A DNA stretch of 64,000 bases from Haemonchus contortus (lineage: Eukaryota > Nematoda > Chromadorea > Rhabditida > Trichostrongylidae): positions 23,830,432 through 23,894,431 of the forward strand of contig LS997566.1 of the NCBI GenBank assembly GCA_000469685.2, read 5' to 3'. The notes below the pieces were generated by a model. It was not told the origin of the DNA and made no database searches. It was given only the letters and a program-made list of their open reading frames with translations. This document shows, one piece after another, positions 10,427 to 20,476 of the stretch. The position numbers and the translations under genes were made by a program. Within the stretch, counting starts at the first letter, position 1. Every line of letters begins with the position of its first letter.

Positions 10427-13400
10427 TCACAGAAGAAGATGGGGAATGAAATCGAGGAAAGTGTAGGCCATGACAGTACCACACCACGTCAAGAAGTGAT
10501 GTATAAAAGCAAACGTACCACAGGCGATTGTTGAAGTAGGTAATGCAGGTATCTGGGCCACGCAAGGTGCCAATACAGAGTGGAACCAGATGCTCTTAAA
10601 GCAGAGTACCGCGCGGCCACTTAGGGATTGAGCCAGGGTCTTTCTCTTCACATGCTGGTCAGCGAACCGTAAAGTGCGGTTACCATAATCGATCGACCAA
10701 AGTGGTAATCTGCACAATAGGTCGTTGCCAAGAATGATGTTATAAGCGTCTGCTACATCGGGGATGCAAGCAGACTTGGTAAAGAAAACAGGATGCCGGA
10801 ATGAAAGAGATCCTATCTTGAACAACAAGGGAGCACAGCCTAAGAGTTGAACCGGCACTCCGGCCATACCTACCGCACTCGTGACGTCGCTCTTCGTAAG
10901 ATTGAAGGCACCGAACAGGGGTGCTGTGTCCACTGACGTAATGGTTATGGACGCACCCGTATCCACCAGAGCTAGCACCCTAATGTTGTTGACTCGGATT
11001 GGAATCTGAGCAACGAAAAAGCGAGCAGGGTCTGTCAGGTAGAGCACATTAATTGGGGCCATTACCGCTCGAGGGGGCCACGAGGAGGACGCGTCAATTT
11101 GCACGCGGGCCAGTTCTAGAGCACTGGGAGAGAAAGGTTCCTCAGAAATGTCCGTGAAGGCAGGAAGAGAACTACGCGTCGGGTTCGATGCTGCGCGTTG
11201 ACGCGGTGCCGCCGGCTGTGCCTGGAAACGTAGCAATAACCCAGGGTAGTATAGCGTGAAGTAAAGTATTAGGATCCCTTTAGCCACTTGAATGGTTGTA
11301 ATAGCACAGCATAGGGCGACCCAAACCTCGAAGGTTGACCAGGAACCAAAGATCGCGGCCCACAAAGAAAACGAAGGCCACGCCTGAGAGCTCGATTTAG
11401 AAGGTAGAACATGGTCGCTTGCCACCCTTACCTGGGCGAAGTGGTCAGAAGAGACCACAGACCACATCTCTTGCCACTGATTATCTTGGACCAATTCGCT
11501 GAGGTTCGTTAAAATGAGGTTGTGAAAGATCGTCAGTGGTAACGCTAGCGCCGAGGCGTTGATGCTAGAAGGGATGCCCACATCTCGAATACTGCCCCGA
11601 GGCAGGGCGTGGGTTTCACCAGTCAGAGGATCAAATTTGAGGTAAGTACTCTCGTGAGCAAAATAGAAGTGACCAACCGCTGAGCATTCTGTTGCTGATG
11701 CCTGCTGAGAAATGACCATGGTGGTTGGATCGACAAATGAAATCACAGCAGAACCCGACGGTGGATTGATTCTTACGAGCGGCTTGGTGAAACACGTGCC
11801 ATTGAACGGAATCAATTCGAAATTACGCGGGGGGATCGCCATGCACCGGTGGACTTGCACTAGGTCGTCACTCAGCGAAGATGCTGCAATGTCACTTCGT
11901 CCCAGTAGTTTGCGGAGGGTTAGCGTAGGGTTAGCAGCTAGCGAGGTGTGTAGGGCAAAAGCAAGGAGGTTGGTTCTGTCACACAGAGAAGACAAAGCGT
12001 GATGAAAAAGCGAGGACACGGCTGAGGTAACCGTACCCTCAACTGCCAAGAGTTGCGCTGACAGCTGGTTCGATGTTACCAATCCCACAGCTGCCAAGGG
12101 GACAAAACGGGCTGTTCGAGTGATAGGCGCTATGGCATAACCCTGATCTGTAACTATGAGGCTAACCCCGCAATCCTGGAGCTGCTCGCTCGAATCCCTC
12201 CAGGATAGTGCAAACTCTTTGGAGTCGCTGATCCAGATCTCCCCAAGCTGGCGTCCCTTCATTCTCATCACCGGGGTAAATCGACACGACTCCAATTTGT
12301 TCGGAGTCCATAATAGGATGGAACCGTCGCGGAGAATGCAGTTACCAGTTTCGTAAGAGCATTTATCTAGGTTGCCCACGGGTGAATCTGGAGACGGAGC
12401 TCCGTGGCGCATATGAATTACGGTTTGGACGAGCACACAGTTCGAGACGGAAATGGTATGCTCCTTGCAACACCCAAAGGGAGCTGAGGGCCAGTCAATA
12501 GTTATGGTGTTGGAAGAAGACCAGAAATCGCCCGATTGTTTCATGTCACCAAATTCACACCTATGATGTTGGACCATTAATTTGCAAGCTTCCAGGGTTA
12601 CAAGAGCGTGAGTCTCAGAATGGTTCTCGTAACGAGCTCCAAAGAAATTAACTGAATATGATACAGATTGAATAACAATTTTGCAAAGAAAAGCTAGAGT
12701 ATCGTATCGTTGCGTGTTAGGACGGTAAATATGAAGAGAAAAGGGGCGAGGCGGCCCATCACTAGGAGGAATTACTTGAGAGCAATTATAGTGAGTAGGA
12801 ATACGAGCTAGTGCATCTGTCGGACTGTGCGGGCAGAGCCACGCAGGAGTGGTAAGCGCCTCACTAAAACTTGCACACAAAAGTATCGACAAAGGAAGCA
12901 AAAGATTAACCTGAGGCATCGGAAGTGAAAATGATGATGAAGGAACATGACCGTAAGTGGATCTAGCCAGCTCTTCATTACGTCGAACTAAGGCTGTAAC
13001 TCTGGCGTCCGACTTTTCTAAGGCTGACTTATTTTCTTGTAGAGAAATAGATAGAGCATTGATCTGTTCACGGGCTCGCGACAGCTCGCGATCCCGATCA
13101 TAACGTGAAGGTGAGACATAATTGCGAGGCGAACGCGAAAAATCACGACCGCGAGGAGAACTACGAGTGGCAGACTTACCTGTGTTCCCTTGTGGGTTAC
13201 GAGGGGACGGGCATTGCCGAGAAAGATGACCTACTCCGCCGCAATTGAAACATGTTACCGGGGATCTTGACCGGATCGGGTTCCTCCTTGTCTGCTGAAA
13301 TGGTCGAGTTAAGCCTTGGTGGAAAGGCTGTTTCCGTTGGGTCCCTCTGACCTTCCTCCCAGGAAAGGCTGTTGCCTTCACCTCGACCGTCTGTGGCCCT

Positions 13401-14290
13401 AGAGAAGGTCTCATGAGTCGATCCGCTGTAGCTTCCCTGAGTAGCTGCTCCACCATCTGCGCTCTCGCTACCGCTTGCTCGAACGTGGATGGATTGTCGA
13501 GCTTGACGTAATAACGGAGGTCGGGGCGGAGTCTAGATACAAACTCTTCTAGCACCCTATCCTTTTGGCTGGCTGGGTCTTGACCAGCCGTAGCGGCCCG
13601 AACCAAAAGTAGCAGACGGTTCGCAAACGTGGAAGCAGATTCAGCAATTTGCTGCTGACACGAGGCGAGCGCCTGACGCGCCATGTACCGATGCTGAGGG
13701 CCTTCAAAAGTCTTCTTGAGGTGTTCCACAACGACCCCATAATCGTCCCGCTCCTCATCGGTTAGTTCCTCCAGCTTCTCCCTTGCCACTCCATCCAGGT
13801 AGCCTGTAAGGAAATAGGCTTTCTGTTGGGTCGTCCATGTGGTGGACCTCATACGCATGACGTCCTCCAAACGGCGGAGCCACAAGGAGAACTGCATAGG
13901 ATCTTCCCCCGAACCTGTAAAGGGAACAATCCTCGGTAATGGTCCATCAGGGCTCACCGTTGCTACCATTGGAAGGTTATCAATACGCTGTCCAACGGTG
14001 GCAAACGATTGGTTTAGATCACGCAGAAGAGTGATATTATTCTCATTAATCGAATGAGTGAGGCGGGTGGTGTCAGCTTTGGCCTCCTCCTTGGCCTCGG
14101 AGATTGCTACCACCGTAGCGTCTCGTAGAACCTTTACGTCCCTGCCCCGGACACTAGCCCGGTCGTCCAGGTACGACAAAGCATCGGCGAGACTACGCGA
14201 CGGCGGAGCATCTGAGCCTGAGCTTGGTGTCAGGGCATCAGCCCTAGAATCTATAGAGCTAGCCCTAGCACGAGTTGGGGGTGGTCCCAT
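10427..14290 (-). CDS. ORF1: Gag - glycoprotein-like segment - aspartic protease, single frame
   Basis: The frame has 1,287 residues from ATG 14290 (MGPPPTRARAS). The open frame begins a few codons earlier at a non-ATG codon. Residues about 125-320 resemble a Ty3/Gypsy-type capsid (Retrotrans_gag: PFTGSGEDPMQFSLWLRRLE, then an FANRLLLLVRAA helix). A CCHC knuckle (C347, C350, H355, C360; CFNCGGVGHLSRQC) sits in Arg/Ser-rich sequence, followed by a predicted coiled coil (about 400-445). Residues 458-1023 form the glycoprotein-like segment listed separately. The retropepsin follows with LVDTGAS (D1110-T-G) and IILGNDLL (about 1186). A hydrophobic tail of about 60 residues ends the protein. The leader and 5' LTR lie upstream, ORF2 downstream. 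Having a signal peptide and transmembrane anchor between Gag and protease is abnormal for LTR elements, where env follows pol. Confidence 0.9.
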   Translation of the reverse strand: MGPPPTRARASSIDSRADALTPSSGSDAPPSRSLADALSYLDDRASVRGRDVKVLRDATVVAISEAKEEAKADTTRLTHSINENNITLLRDLNQSFATVGQRIDNLPMVATVSPDGPLPRIVPFTGSGEDPMQFSLWLRRLEDVMRMRSTTWTTQQKAYFLTGYLDGVAREKLEELTDEERDDYGVVVEHLKKTFEGPQHRYMARQALASCQQQIAESASTFANRLLLLVRAATAGQDPASQKDRVLEEFVSRLRPDLRYYVKLDNPSTFEQAVARAQMVEQLLREATADRLMRPSLGPQTVEVKATAFPGRKVRGTQRKQPFHQGLTRPFQQTRRNPIRSRSPVTCFNCGGVGHLSRQCPSPRNPQGNTGKSATRSSPRGRDFSRSPRNYVSPSRYDRDRELSRAREQINALSISLQENKSALEKSDARVTALVRRNEELARSTYGHVPSSSFSLPMPQVNLLLPLSILLCASFSEALTTPAWLCPHSPTDALARIPTHYNCSQVIPPSDGPPRPFSLHIYRPNTQRYDTLAFLCKIVIQSVSYSVNFFGARYENHSETHALVTLEACKLMVQHHRCEFGDMKQSGDFWSSSNTITIDWPSAPFGCCKEHTISVSNCVLVQTVIHMRHGAPSPDSPVGNLDKCSYETGNCILRDGSILLWTPNKLESCRFTPVMRMKGRQLGEIWISDSKEFALSWRDSSEQLQDCGVSLIVTDQGYAIAPITRTARFVPLAAVGLVTSNQLSAQLLAVEGTVTSAVSSLFHHALSSLCDRTNLLAFALHTSLAANPTLTLRKLLGRSDIAASSLSDDLVQVHRCMAIPPRNFELIPFNGTCFTKPLVRINPPSGSAVISFVDPTTMVISQQASATECSAVGHFYFAHESTYLKFDPLTGETHALPRGSIRDVGIPSSINASALALPLTIFHNLILTNLSELVQDNQWQEMWSVVSSDHFAQVRVASDHVLPSKSSSQAWPSFSLWAAIFGSWSTFEVWVALCCAITTIQVAKGILILYFTLYYPGLLLRFQAQPAAPRQRAASNPTRSSLPAFTDISEEPFSPSALELARVQIDASSSWPPRAVMAPINVLYLTDPARFFVAQIPIRVNNIRVLALVDTGASITITSVDTAPLFGAFNLTKSDVTSAVGMAGVPVQLLGCAPLLFKIGSLSFRHPVFFTKSACIPDVADAYNIILGNDLLCRLPLWSIDYGNRTLRFADQHVKRKTLAQSLSGRAVLCFKSIWFHSVLAPCVAQIPALPTSTIACGTFAFIHHFLTWCGTVMAYTFLDFIPHLLL
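10690..11060 (-). other. Retropepsin (aspartic protease) domain of ORF1
   Basis: This domain cleaves the retroelement polyprotein and works as a homodimer, each subunit giving one catalytic Asp. The active-site triad lies in ALVDTGASITI (Asp codon 10963-10961). The C-terminal conserved ILG motif is IILGNDLLCRLPLW, about 75 residues later, followed by a strand ending SIDYGNRTLRF. Spacing and motifs fit the A2 family. No reverse transcriptase follows it, although in Ty3/Gypsy elements RT would come next. Confidence 0.85.
11222..12910 (-). other. Envelope-like glycoprotein segment of ORF1, bounded by splice sites
   Basis: This segment opens with a hydrophobic signal-peptide-like stretch (LLLPLSILLCASFSEA). 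About 490 residues follow with many cysteines and several N-x-S/T sites (for example NCS, NHS, NGT, NAS, NLS). It ends with a long hydrophobic anchor (near 11230-11340) and a short basic tail. The architecture is that of a type I viral-type membrane glycoprotein. I cannot place it firmly in a family; nematode LTR elements are known to carry captured envelope genes. Its edges coincide with CCTCAG|GTTAAT (donor at 12910) and CGTTTCCAG|G (acceptor at 11222). The interval is 1,689 nt, phase 0 at both ends and without stops. It can thus act either as coding sequence or as an in-frame intron. Only description is given here. Confidence 0.7.
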
Positions 14291-15945
14291 GATTGAGAGC
14301 AAATAGAAAGTGAGACTTCAAAACCAAGTAATTGATACGAGGCATGAGGATCTGATACATAAGAGGGTCTCATATAGGATTCGCGAGGGGCGGGGCCGAC
14401 CAATCAGCGCCCGCTACCGTAACCCGGGCCATGACTCACCCTCGCACCGCCGAACAGACTTCATACCAAAATGACTCATAAAGTGAATTTACAAAAGGAT
14501 AAAATTAAAGAAAATAGGTCTAAAATAGGAACTAGCAGCGGCAAATGATTTTCAGAAATAGTATCATATACATTTGGACTGCCGCTCCCGTTTAGAACGG
14601 TCCTCACATGAAGTTAGAGGAGTGTATCAGAGCAGAATACGAAATTAATAGGAGTACTACAAGGGCGGCAACGGCAGCAACTAATGGCGAAAATCTTGGT
14701 AGAAGTACAGAGGAATAATAGGCTGAAAGTTGTCATAGATATGCAGAGGAACGATGGGCATGATGGGCATCAAAAGGGAAGTTGACATGTAAATGGATGA
14801 ACACTCTTAGCAGAGACTAGATTAGACAAGGAAGGATGAGCACGAACCGCCGCCTCAGTGGTATACACATCTAACTAATGTGCCAAGTAAGGAAGCGTAA
14901 TACGTGTTGTGACCCGTATGGTACGCCAGGGGGCGGGGACCAGATGTAACAACCCCTTGTTCTGGCGATTATCTTGAGCTGTCAAGAATTGACGGGTGAT
15001 CTTCGACACCATCGCCATATGTAGCCAAAGTTTCGCTACCCCCGTCATAAAACTTTTCAAATGACTAAAGGCTTTGTTTATGGCTGGCATAGAAAAAGAG
15101 AAAATTCGAAGATAGATAAATGTGTGTCAATATTTTAACAATTAGAATCCTAGCAAACTAATTCGGTACTAATGGCGCTTCAAGTAGAACCTTCGAACTA
15201 ACTTTGGTTACGGCCCAACAGGGCCCCCCAAGCCTTTAGTTCTCGTTGATGATACACTTCTCGAGAAGTTTCATCCAAAAGAACGGATTTCTAGGTCGTA
15301 TTTCTAAGTTTACTTTATTTTTTTTGCTTTTTTTTCCTTTTACTTTAGACTCTCATAGTTATACACACGTGCACGATCCATATATACATATATCCGCGGA
15401 CTAGCTATCAAACTCGCATCGAACGGCTTTTCCGAAAATAACGCTTCCTCTTCAACCGTTTGGCGCCCCAAAGTCTGCATCCCAGCGCACTCTATTACCG
15501 TACTATTCAACTCAGGTGTGGCCACACACTCACCAGGCTGGGAACTCTCACATACGTCTCGAAACTCCAACACTCTTCCCGGGCTTATCTTCTTTTCTCA
15601 CATGACAACTCCGCTTGTTTTGGACCCCTTCCACGGGTACCATAGTCCGAATCTATCCTAAAAAGAAATCAAACTACTGCCATCTGCAACTAGCAGGTGG
15701 CCCATGGCCATGGTTCTATGAGCACTCCAAAAACTATCGACATCTGTTAAATCAGAATTTTATTGAAAGCACAGCGCTGAATCATGAATATTTTAGAGTT
15801 TTTTAGAGTCGACCGAGCTCAGTCTTTTTGGTGTTGACTCCGTGCAGCTGCCAGTCGAGCGCGGACGGGCCCTTCCACGCCGACACAGCTGCACGAAGGT
15901 TCAGAAAAAACCACTTGGAGACTGTTTACCAACCTATGCCCGGAG
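14291..15945 (-). other. Long untranslated leader of the LTR element
   Basis: About 1.65 kb lies between the primer site and the ORF1 start. The open frames here (14875-15090 and 15340-15573, both minus) are short and have no recognisable domain. The size would allow a packaging signal, splice donor or ribosome-entry structure, but I see no specific motif. Confidence 0.6.
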
Positions 15946-15966
15946 CGAAACCACTCGCTGCTACCA
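15946..15966 (-). promoter_or_regulatory. Primer-binding site, initiator tRNA-Met type
   Basis: Reading from the end of the 5' LTR, the minus strand is TGGTAGCAGCGAGTGGTTTC then G. This is complementary to a tRNA 3' end ...ACTCGCTGCTACCA. Animal initiator tRNA-Met ends CUGCUACCA and carries GAAACC in the T-loop region, and both are matched here. The first T overlaps the last LTR base. The exact species tRNA was not available to compare. Confidence 0.8.
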
Positions 15967-16385
15967 GTAAGCTGGCGCGCGCAGCGGATCGTGCTTGTAC
16001 CTCTTAGACTAATAATTAACTAAGTTTTATTATGAAAGTAATAATTAGTGCAGATAGAGTTTGCAAGGCAGAGATATGAGCAGTAACAGACGAATTATAA
16101 TAACTTCTCATAACAACTCGGAATACGGATAAAATGATACAAACATAACACGATAGGAGAACATATATACAAAGGCAAGCAAAGAAAGCAATAGGTTGAC
16201 AAACAGATCTTCGTGTCTGGGACAGCGCCCCAAGATGCAAGAGAACTGTGCAGAGAAAGGCGACTGTCCTCCGGTCCGACGTCTGGCCGACTCCTTGACA
16301 GCTTCCATCGTCCTCGCTCCGCCCTGAAATAGATGAATCATGAAAGTTGCCTAACTATCGTCACGCTTTCACAGCATCACTTACA
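15966..16385 (-). repeat. 5' LTR
   Basis: 420 bp, identical to 5745-6164 except T at 16296. Because the element lies on the minus strand this right-hand copy is the 5' LTR and holds the promoter. Confidence 0.95.
16163..16169 (-). promoter_or_regulatory. TATA-like box in the 5' LTR
   Basis: TATATAT on the minus strand, about 220 bases into the LTR and about 130 bases upstream of AATAAA (16031-16026). This fits a U3 promoter followed by R. Confidence 0.45.
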
Positions 16386-17390
16386 GTAGTATCACGAGAG
16401 TACAGGGTTGTGCTAAGTATCACTTTCATTATTAGGAGAAGGCCTTTGATACCGTCGAAAACAAAAGCGGTATTCGGAGTTCTGGGCAATCTGGGTGTTC
16501 TTTCTCAATAAGGCAGTACATTTCATAAGTCTCACGACAACACTACAACAGTCTCACGGCCAGCAACTCTTCCTCATCCTATAAGTCACAGTGAACGCGA
16601 TGACAGGAACTCGGCAAGGCGGTATATCTTGCCCAGTTTTTTCGTGCCTGCTTTCGGTAATATAATGCGTTTTTTTGGAGCTTATTCAATGCATCTCATC
16701 ATCAAGCAGACAAAACGAATACTCGATGATCGGCTAATTTGACAGCTTGTGGAAAAGTCAAATGAGATAAAACTAAACGAGAACGATTTTCATAAGGATT
16801 TGTTCACCTGTATTCAGGTTGAGAAGGCAACATGATGACCGATCTAGCTTATGAACATGAAAAGAGGCGCGGCGCGGGGAGCATACAAAACATTGAGGGA
16901 ATTGTGAAGGAGACAAAGACTGTCTTGCTCGACGCTAACGTTTTCTACACTGCTGCCCTTCCCGCTTTGACGTGCGCCTTGGATACTTTGGTTCTACGAG
17001 AGCGGGACGAGCATGCAGTTGGCGTCATTCATCGCGCCGTAGAAATTGAGATGTGGAGTTTTTCGATACACAGTAACGCAGAGGGAACTGCAAAGTTTCG
17101 AGTTTCGTTACCTGACGAAGATTGAAATGCCGTTACTTTCGTTGAGAAATCGAAGACTGGGTGGGTCGGACACGTTATGCATTATTGTGATGACTGTTAG
17201 ACCAGGTTGGCTATTGAATGAACCTTCGAATCGTCAAACTAACACTGGGAAAGCCGCCGCTAGATGATCGCTCCATAGAAGCGCTAGACGAACAAGTGCT
17301 TCGCTTCATCTCACGAGAATGATCTATTGGACTACTATGGCTTGCCCATGGGACGAATGAAGGCGTCAAGACACGTGTTGTAGGTGAGTG
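16386..17390 (+). mobile_element. RTE-type LINE, degenerate 3' part (copy i, right of the LTR insertion)
   Basis: The first bases after the LTR continue the RT reading broken at 5744 (VSREY). Degenerate RT blocks follow, and then the open stretch 16832-17125 with LAYEHEKRRGAGSIQNIEGI, NVFYTAALPALTCALDTL and HRAVEIE. These correspond to the C-terminal RT region seen also at 28240-28500 and on the minus strand near 38166-38411. The last recognisable blocks (CIIVMTVRPGW, then HWTTMAC) lie near 17170-17340. Stops and frameshifts make it non-functional. Confidence 0.75.
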
Positions 17391-17690
17391 TTGACAAAAG
17401 TAATTAGTGAAAGTCAAAGGTTAGAGATCAGCTGTAGGGAAGGAAAATTAGGGAAGAAAAGAATCGATGATTGGAAGGTGTATATCTCAGGCTACAAAGG
17501 ATCAAATCGGTAAGTCTCATACAAACTCCCACCGAAGGGAGCAGATAAGGATGACAACAAGAAAAGTTATCAACGCGACACCTTTTCAAGTCAAGGTTTT
17601 AGGGAATTGTGTGTCAATTATTCAAGACTGATGGATCAAGATACTTGCTGGAAGTGAAAACGTTGGGCAAATTCTCAGGATGTGTTGTCA

Positions 17691-17786
17691 TGCGATCGAA
17701 AGACTGCCTCACGATGCCACGCCTCGCCGTAGAGAGTTTCTGCTGGTGCCTAGCCGGCAAGCGGTTGCTCGTGATTGTAGCGCAGT
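17691..17786 (+). repeat. Dispersed repeat, copy A
   Basis: About 95 bp sharing most bases with 19467-19560 (common words GACTGCCTCACGATGCCACG and GGTTGCTCGTGATTGT). The two copies lie in the same orientation on either side of the BEL/Pao gag remnant. They could be decayed ends of one element or chance copies of a repeat. Confidence 0.7.
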
Positions 17787-18259
17787 AATAGTAATAGTAA
17801 GTTCCGATAAAGATTGCAACTGATCCCACTGAACCACGTTTTGAGAAGTAAGGTGCAGCACACTGTTTTGCTGCATCGGCCTATACGGTTCATACGTGGA
17901 GCCCGTTTGCTATTTTATGCTTCATAGCCAAAATAGAAAACCAGGCGAGTGGCTAGGTATAACCCACCACGTTACCGAACGTCTGATAAGGACGCACCTT
18001 CTCGCGAGAACTGAAGCCAAAGCAATGTTCAGAAACTGCTACTCTATTTCCATAGGTCGAGTTTCATGCGCGTGACTGTGAGCTTGAAGGCTCAAGCGGA
18101 TACATTCCGCCCTCTCGCAAACGACCGGCAACGTTTCCAAAATGCGGAACGAAAGTCAATGTTCCCAAAATGCGCCCTTTTGTTCGTAAGCAATAGCTGC
18201 GATCAAAAACGCGACTTCCTTGATCGAGACTCCGCTGAATAAACTCTGAGCGATACTTG

Positions 18260-19000
18260 ACCAAATACAAAGGGATTACGCTGACACAAAAAAAACGAGG
18301 AAAAGGAATTTCTCGAGGAGTTCCAGGCTTTTGGAGCCGAAATCTAGCACGACGCCGTTTTTTAGAATCTGCAGATCTGCTCACAGCGTCTAAAAGTCGA
18401 TTTCGGGAAATAGAGCAAGAATTGCTCCGGATAGGAATGATGGAAATGGTGTCAGCAAAAATCATCAGTTCCAGCATCTATACCAGACGCTGAAAACAAC
18501 ATGGAGCAAAATCTCGAGGAAAGCTCGCACCAGTCGCAGCAAAAACATAGCGTTCCAGCTGTAGAAAGCGCGCAGATCACAGTAACTGACAGAGGGAATA
18601 CGAATGTGAAGAATGCTAGCATGACGTGCAACTCAAGCAAGCCACCGCAGAGAGCACTCCCACGTTTATTAGGGAACATAGAAAATTCCTAAGAGTACTA
18701 AGCTATATACGACACCATTGTTTACAGCAACCGATCGATAACTACTATGAAAAAATAGTGCTACTGAAAGAAAGCCTAGGTGGTAAAGCAGCCGCAACCA
18801 TAAAAGGGATAAAGATGATGTCTGAAAACTATCATTGGATGATAGAAACAACAAAAGAGAAATATGAGCTCGAGCTATGCGGCTGTCACCTATGTAGTCG
18901 CTGTCTGCACTCGGAGCACGATGCTAACGTATGCACTTTCACCTGCAATGGCTGTCGCGGGATTCTTAATAGTGTTCTTTGTGCTGGTACTCCCACCAAA
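18260..19000 (+). pseudogene. BEL/Pao-type gag fragment (broken)
   Basis: Two overlapping frames carry parts of a Pao-type Gag. A first stretch near 18310-18490 (NLARRRFLESADLL) leads into SSKPPQRALPRLLGNI near 18640. After a frame change come QQPIDNYYEKIVLLKESLGG and KAAATIKGIKMMSENYHWMI near 18730-18860, the DUF1759-like region. A Cys/His cluster follows (CHLCSRCLHSEHDANVCTF, near 18880-18960) that resembles the zinc-binding part of BEL Gag. No protease, RT or integrase follows, so only a fragment remains. Confidence 0.6.
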
Positions 19001-19466
19001 AAGCGAAGAACTAGTCATTTTGCATTCTTGGCGCAAGTGGTATCATGGACAGTCCGCCATCTTCGTTATCAGATTTACCGTTTCCTGCTTACGTCATCAA
19101 TGCCCGGTCGTCACTCAGCTTCCGTCCGTTACCGTCTGATATTCACTGTCATTCCATCACCAGCCGTCCAATCTGAGCCCGTGTTTCACTGTTCACTCTG
19201 TTTGCCTTCCCTGCATGGTATTCTCTGCACCGCCATCCGCTCTGGATTCTGAGTAGCCGCTTCCTGCATATCTCACATTATCGCCTGGTGTAGTCGAATG
19301 TTGTGTGAAGCTGGATCGGCAGATAAGTGATCGCATTGCTATTTGTATTGTTGAGCGTACCTAATTTATTGGTTTTATAAGGTAGTATTTTGAGTGGTGT
19401 TGTGTTGTTTTGTGCCTGTTTTTTACTTGCTTATTCGTCATTCTTGGTCGGCGGCAGTGTCGCGAT

Positions 19467-19560
19467 GTGATCGAAGGACTGCCTCACGATGCCACGCCTC
19501 GCTGTAGAAATTTTCTGCTGCTGCCGAGCCGGCAAACGGTTGCTCGTGATTGTGGCGCAC
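19467..19560 (+). repeat. Dispersed repeat, copy B
   Basis: Direct repeat of 17691-17786, with scattered substitutions, in the same orientation. Confidence 0.7.
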
Positions 19561-20476
19561 TAGGTTCCATACACGATGACGATAAAGAAAATACAGTTGG
19601 GAAAAGACAAAAATGTCAAAAATAGCAAAGCACCGGGCGCAAATAAAGGGTGCGCTATAAATATGTTAACAAAATTATTATGGTCCAGAAATTGTAACCC
19701 AAATCGATAAACGAATTTTTCTGCTAGAAGGATGAAGTGAGTCGTTTGCTGTTGTTACTTTGATACTCAATGTCGGAACAAGCAGACGATACAGCTGTTC
19801 TCTAACGTCACACAGCTCAATTTTGCAATGAAATCTCTAATGACAAAACTCAAATATATTCTAGCTCTGTCGTCAATAGTACCCTGAGATTGCTGACAGA
19901 GATCATTCTTCATTTCCCCTCCTCATTTGCCGTAGGCGCGTGCAATACTGTGGGAGGAACGGCATATTTCACCTAGGAGGCAGTGAAAACCACTGTTCAA
20001 ATCATAATTCAAAGGAACGTTGGAGAGACAATAATTATAGTCTGGAGAACTCATGAAGGAAGCACTATCGAACATCAACACACTATAGAACATCCTGAAC
20101 AGCAGACTGCTAACCAGAAGTAGGCACTGCACTGCATGCACGAGATGAATTATATTCGAAAATCCAACCAAAGTTACTGATACCGATCAACTTACCAACT
20201 GATATTCCACAGTTAGATTAAGAAACATAAACAACGATTTCCTCGGAGGAAACAGCATGTGTTTAGCGAACTTCAAATGGCGGAATGAATTCGAAACCCC
20301 TATGTCACTGTCGGTTGAGACTACTGTCATGGAGGATATGAATAAAGGCTTCCGGATTAGATACTGCCTACATTATTTGCCGTTTTCAATGTTCGCCCTG
20401 ATGTGAGAATGCACGAATGATAAGGTCTATATTGAAATGTTTGTTGTGCTAGCATTCTAAAATATTTAGCACTGCT
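19561..20476. other. No gene recognised
   Basis: AT-rich. The only longer frame (19923-20171, minus) has no recognisable domain and no splice context. Nothing else is supported. Confidence 0.5.

Larger units (their letters stand above)
5745..16385 (-). mobile_element. LTR retroelement with Gag, glycoprotein-like segment, protease and SF1 helicase; no RT or integrase seen
   Basis: The element is 10,641 bp with 420-bp LTRs (5745-6164 and 15966-16385) that differ at one position (C at 6075, T at 16296). It has an initiator-tRNA-Met-type primer-binding site next to the 5' LTR, a purine tract next to the 3' LTR, and GTAG duplicated at both ends. Order on the minus strand: 5' LTR, primer site, leader of about 1.66 kb, ORF1 (Gag / glycoprotein-like / aspartic protease), spacer with splice signals, short ORF2a, in-frame TAA, helicase ORF2b, polypurine tract, 3' LTR. 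I read both large ORFs and the remaining stretches and found no YxDD box, RNase H or DDE integrase. Near-identical LTRs and long intact frames say the insertion is recent. It must therefore have been copied by enzymes supplied in trans, or by a pol gene I cannot see. Gag and protease look Ty3/Gypsy-like. Confidence 0.92.

Noticed and set aside
18064..18477. Minus-strand 137-residue frame
   Set aside because: Overlaps the BEL gag remnant on the other strand; no domain or splice context.
18626..19252. 208-residue plus-strand frame as a real gene
   Set aside because: Its first half matches BEL/Pao Gag but the start and the rest are in other frames, and the tail has no homology I know; treated as a broken gag fragment.
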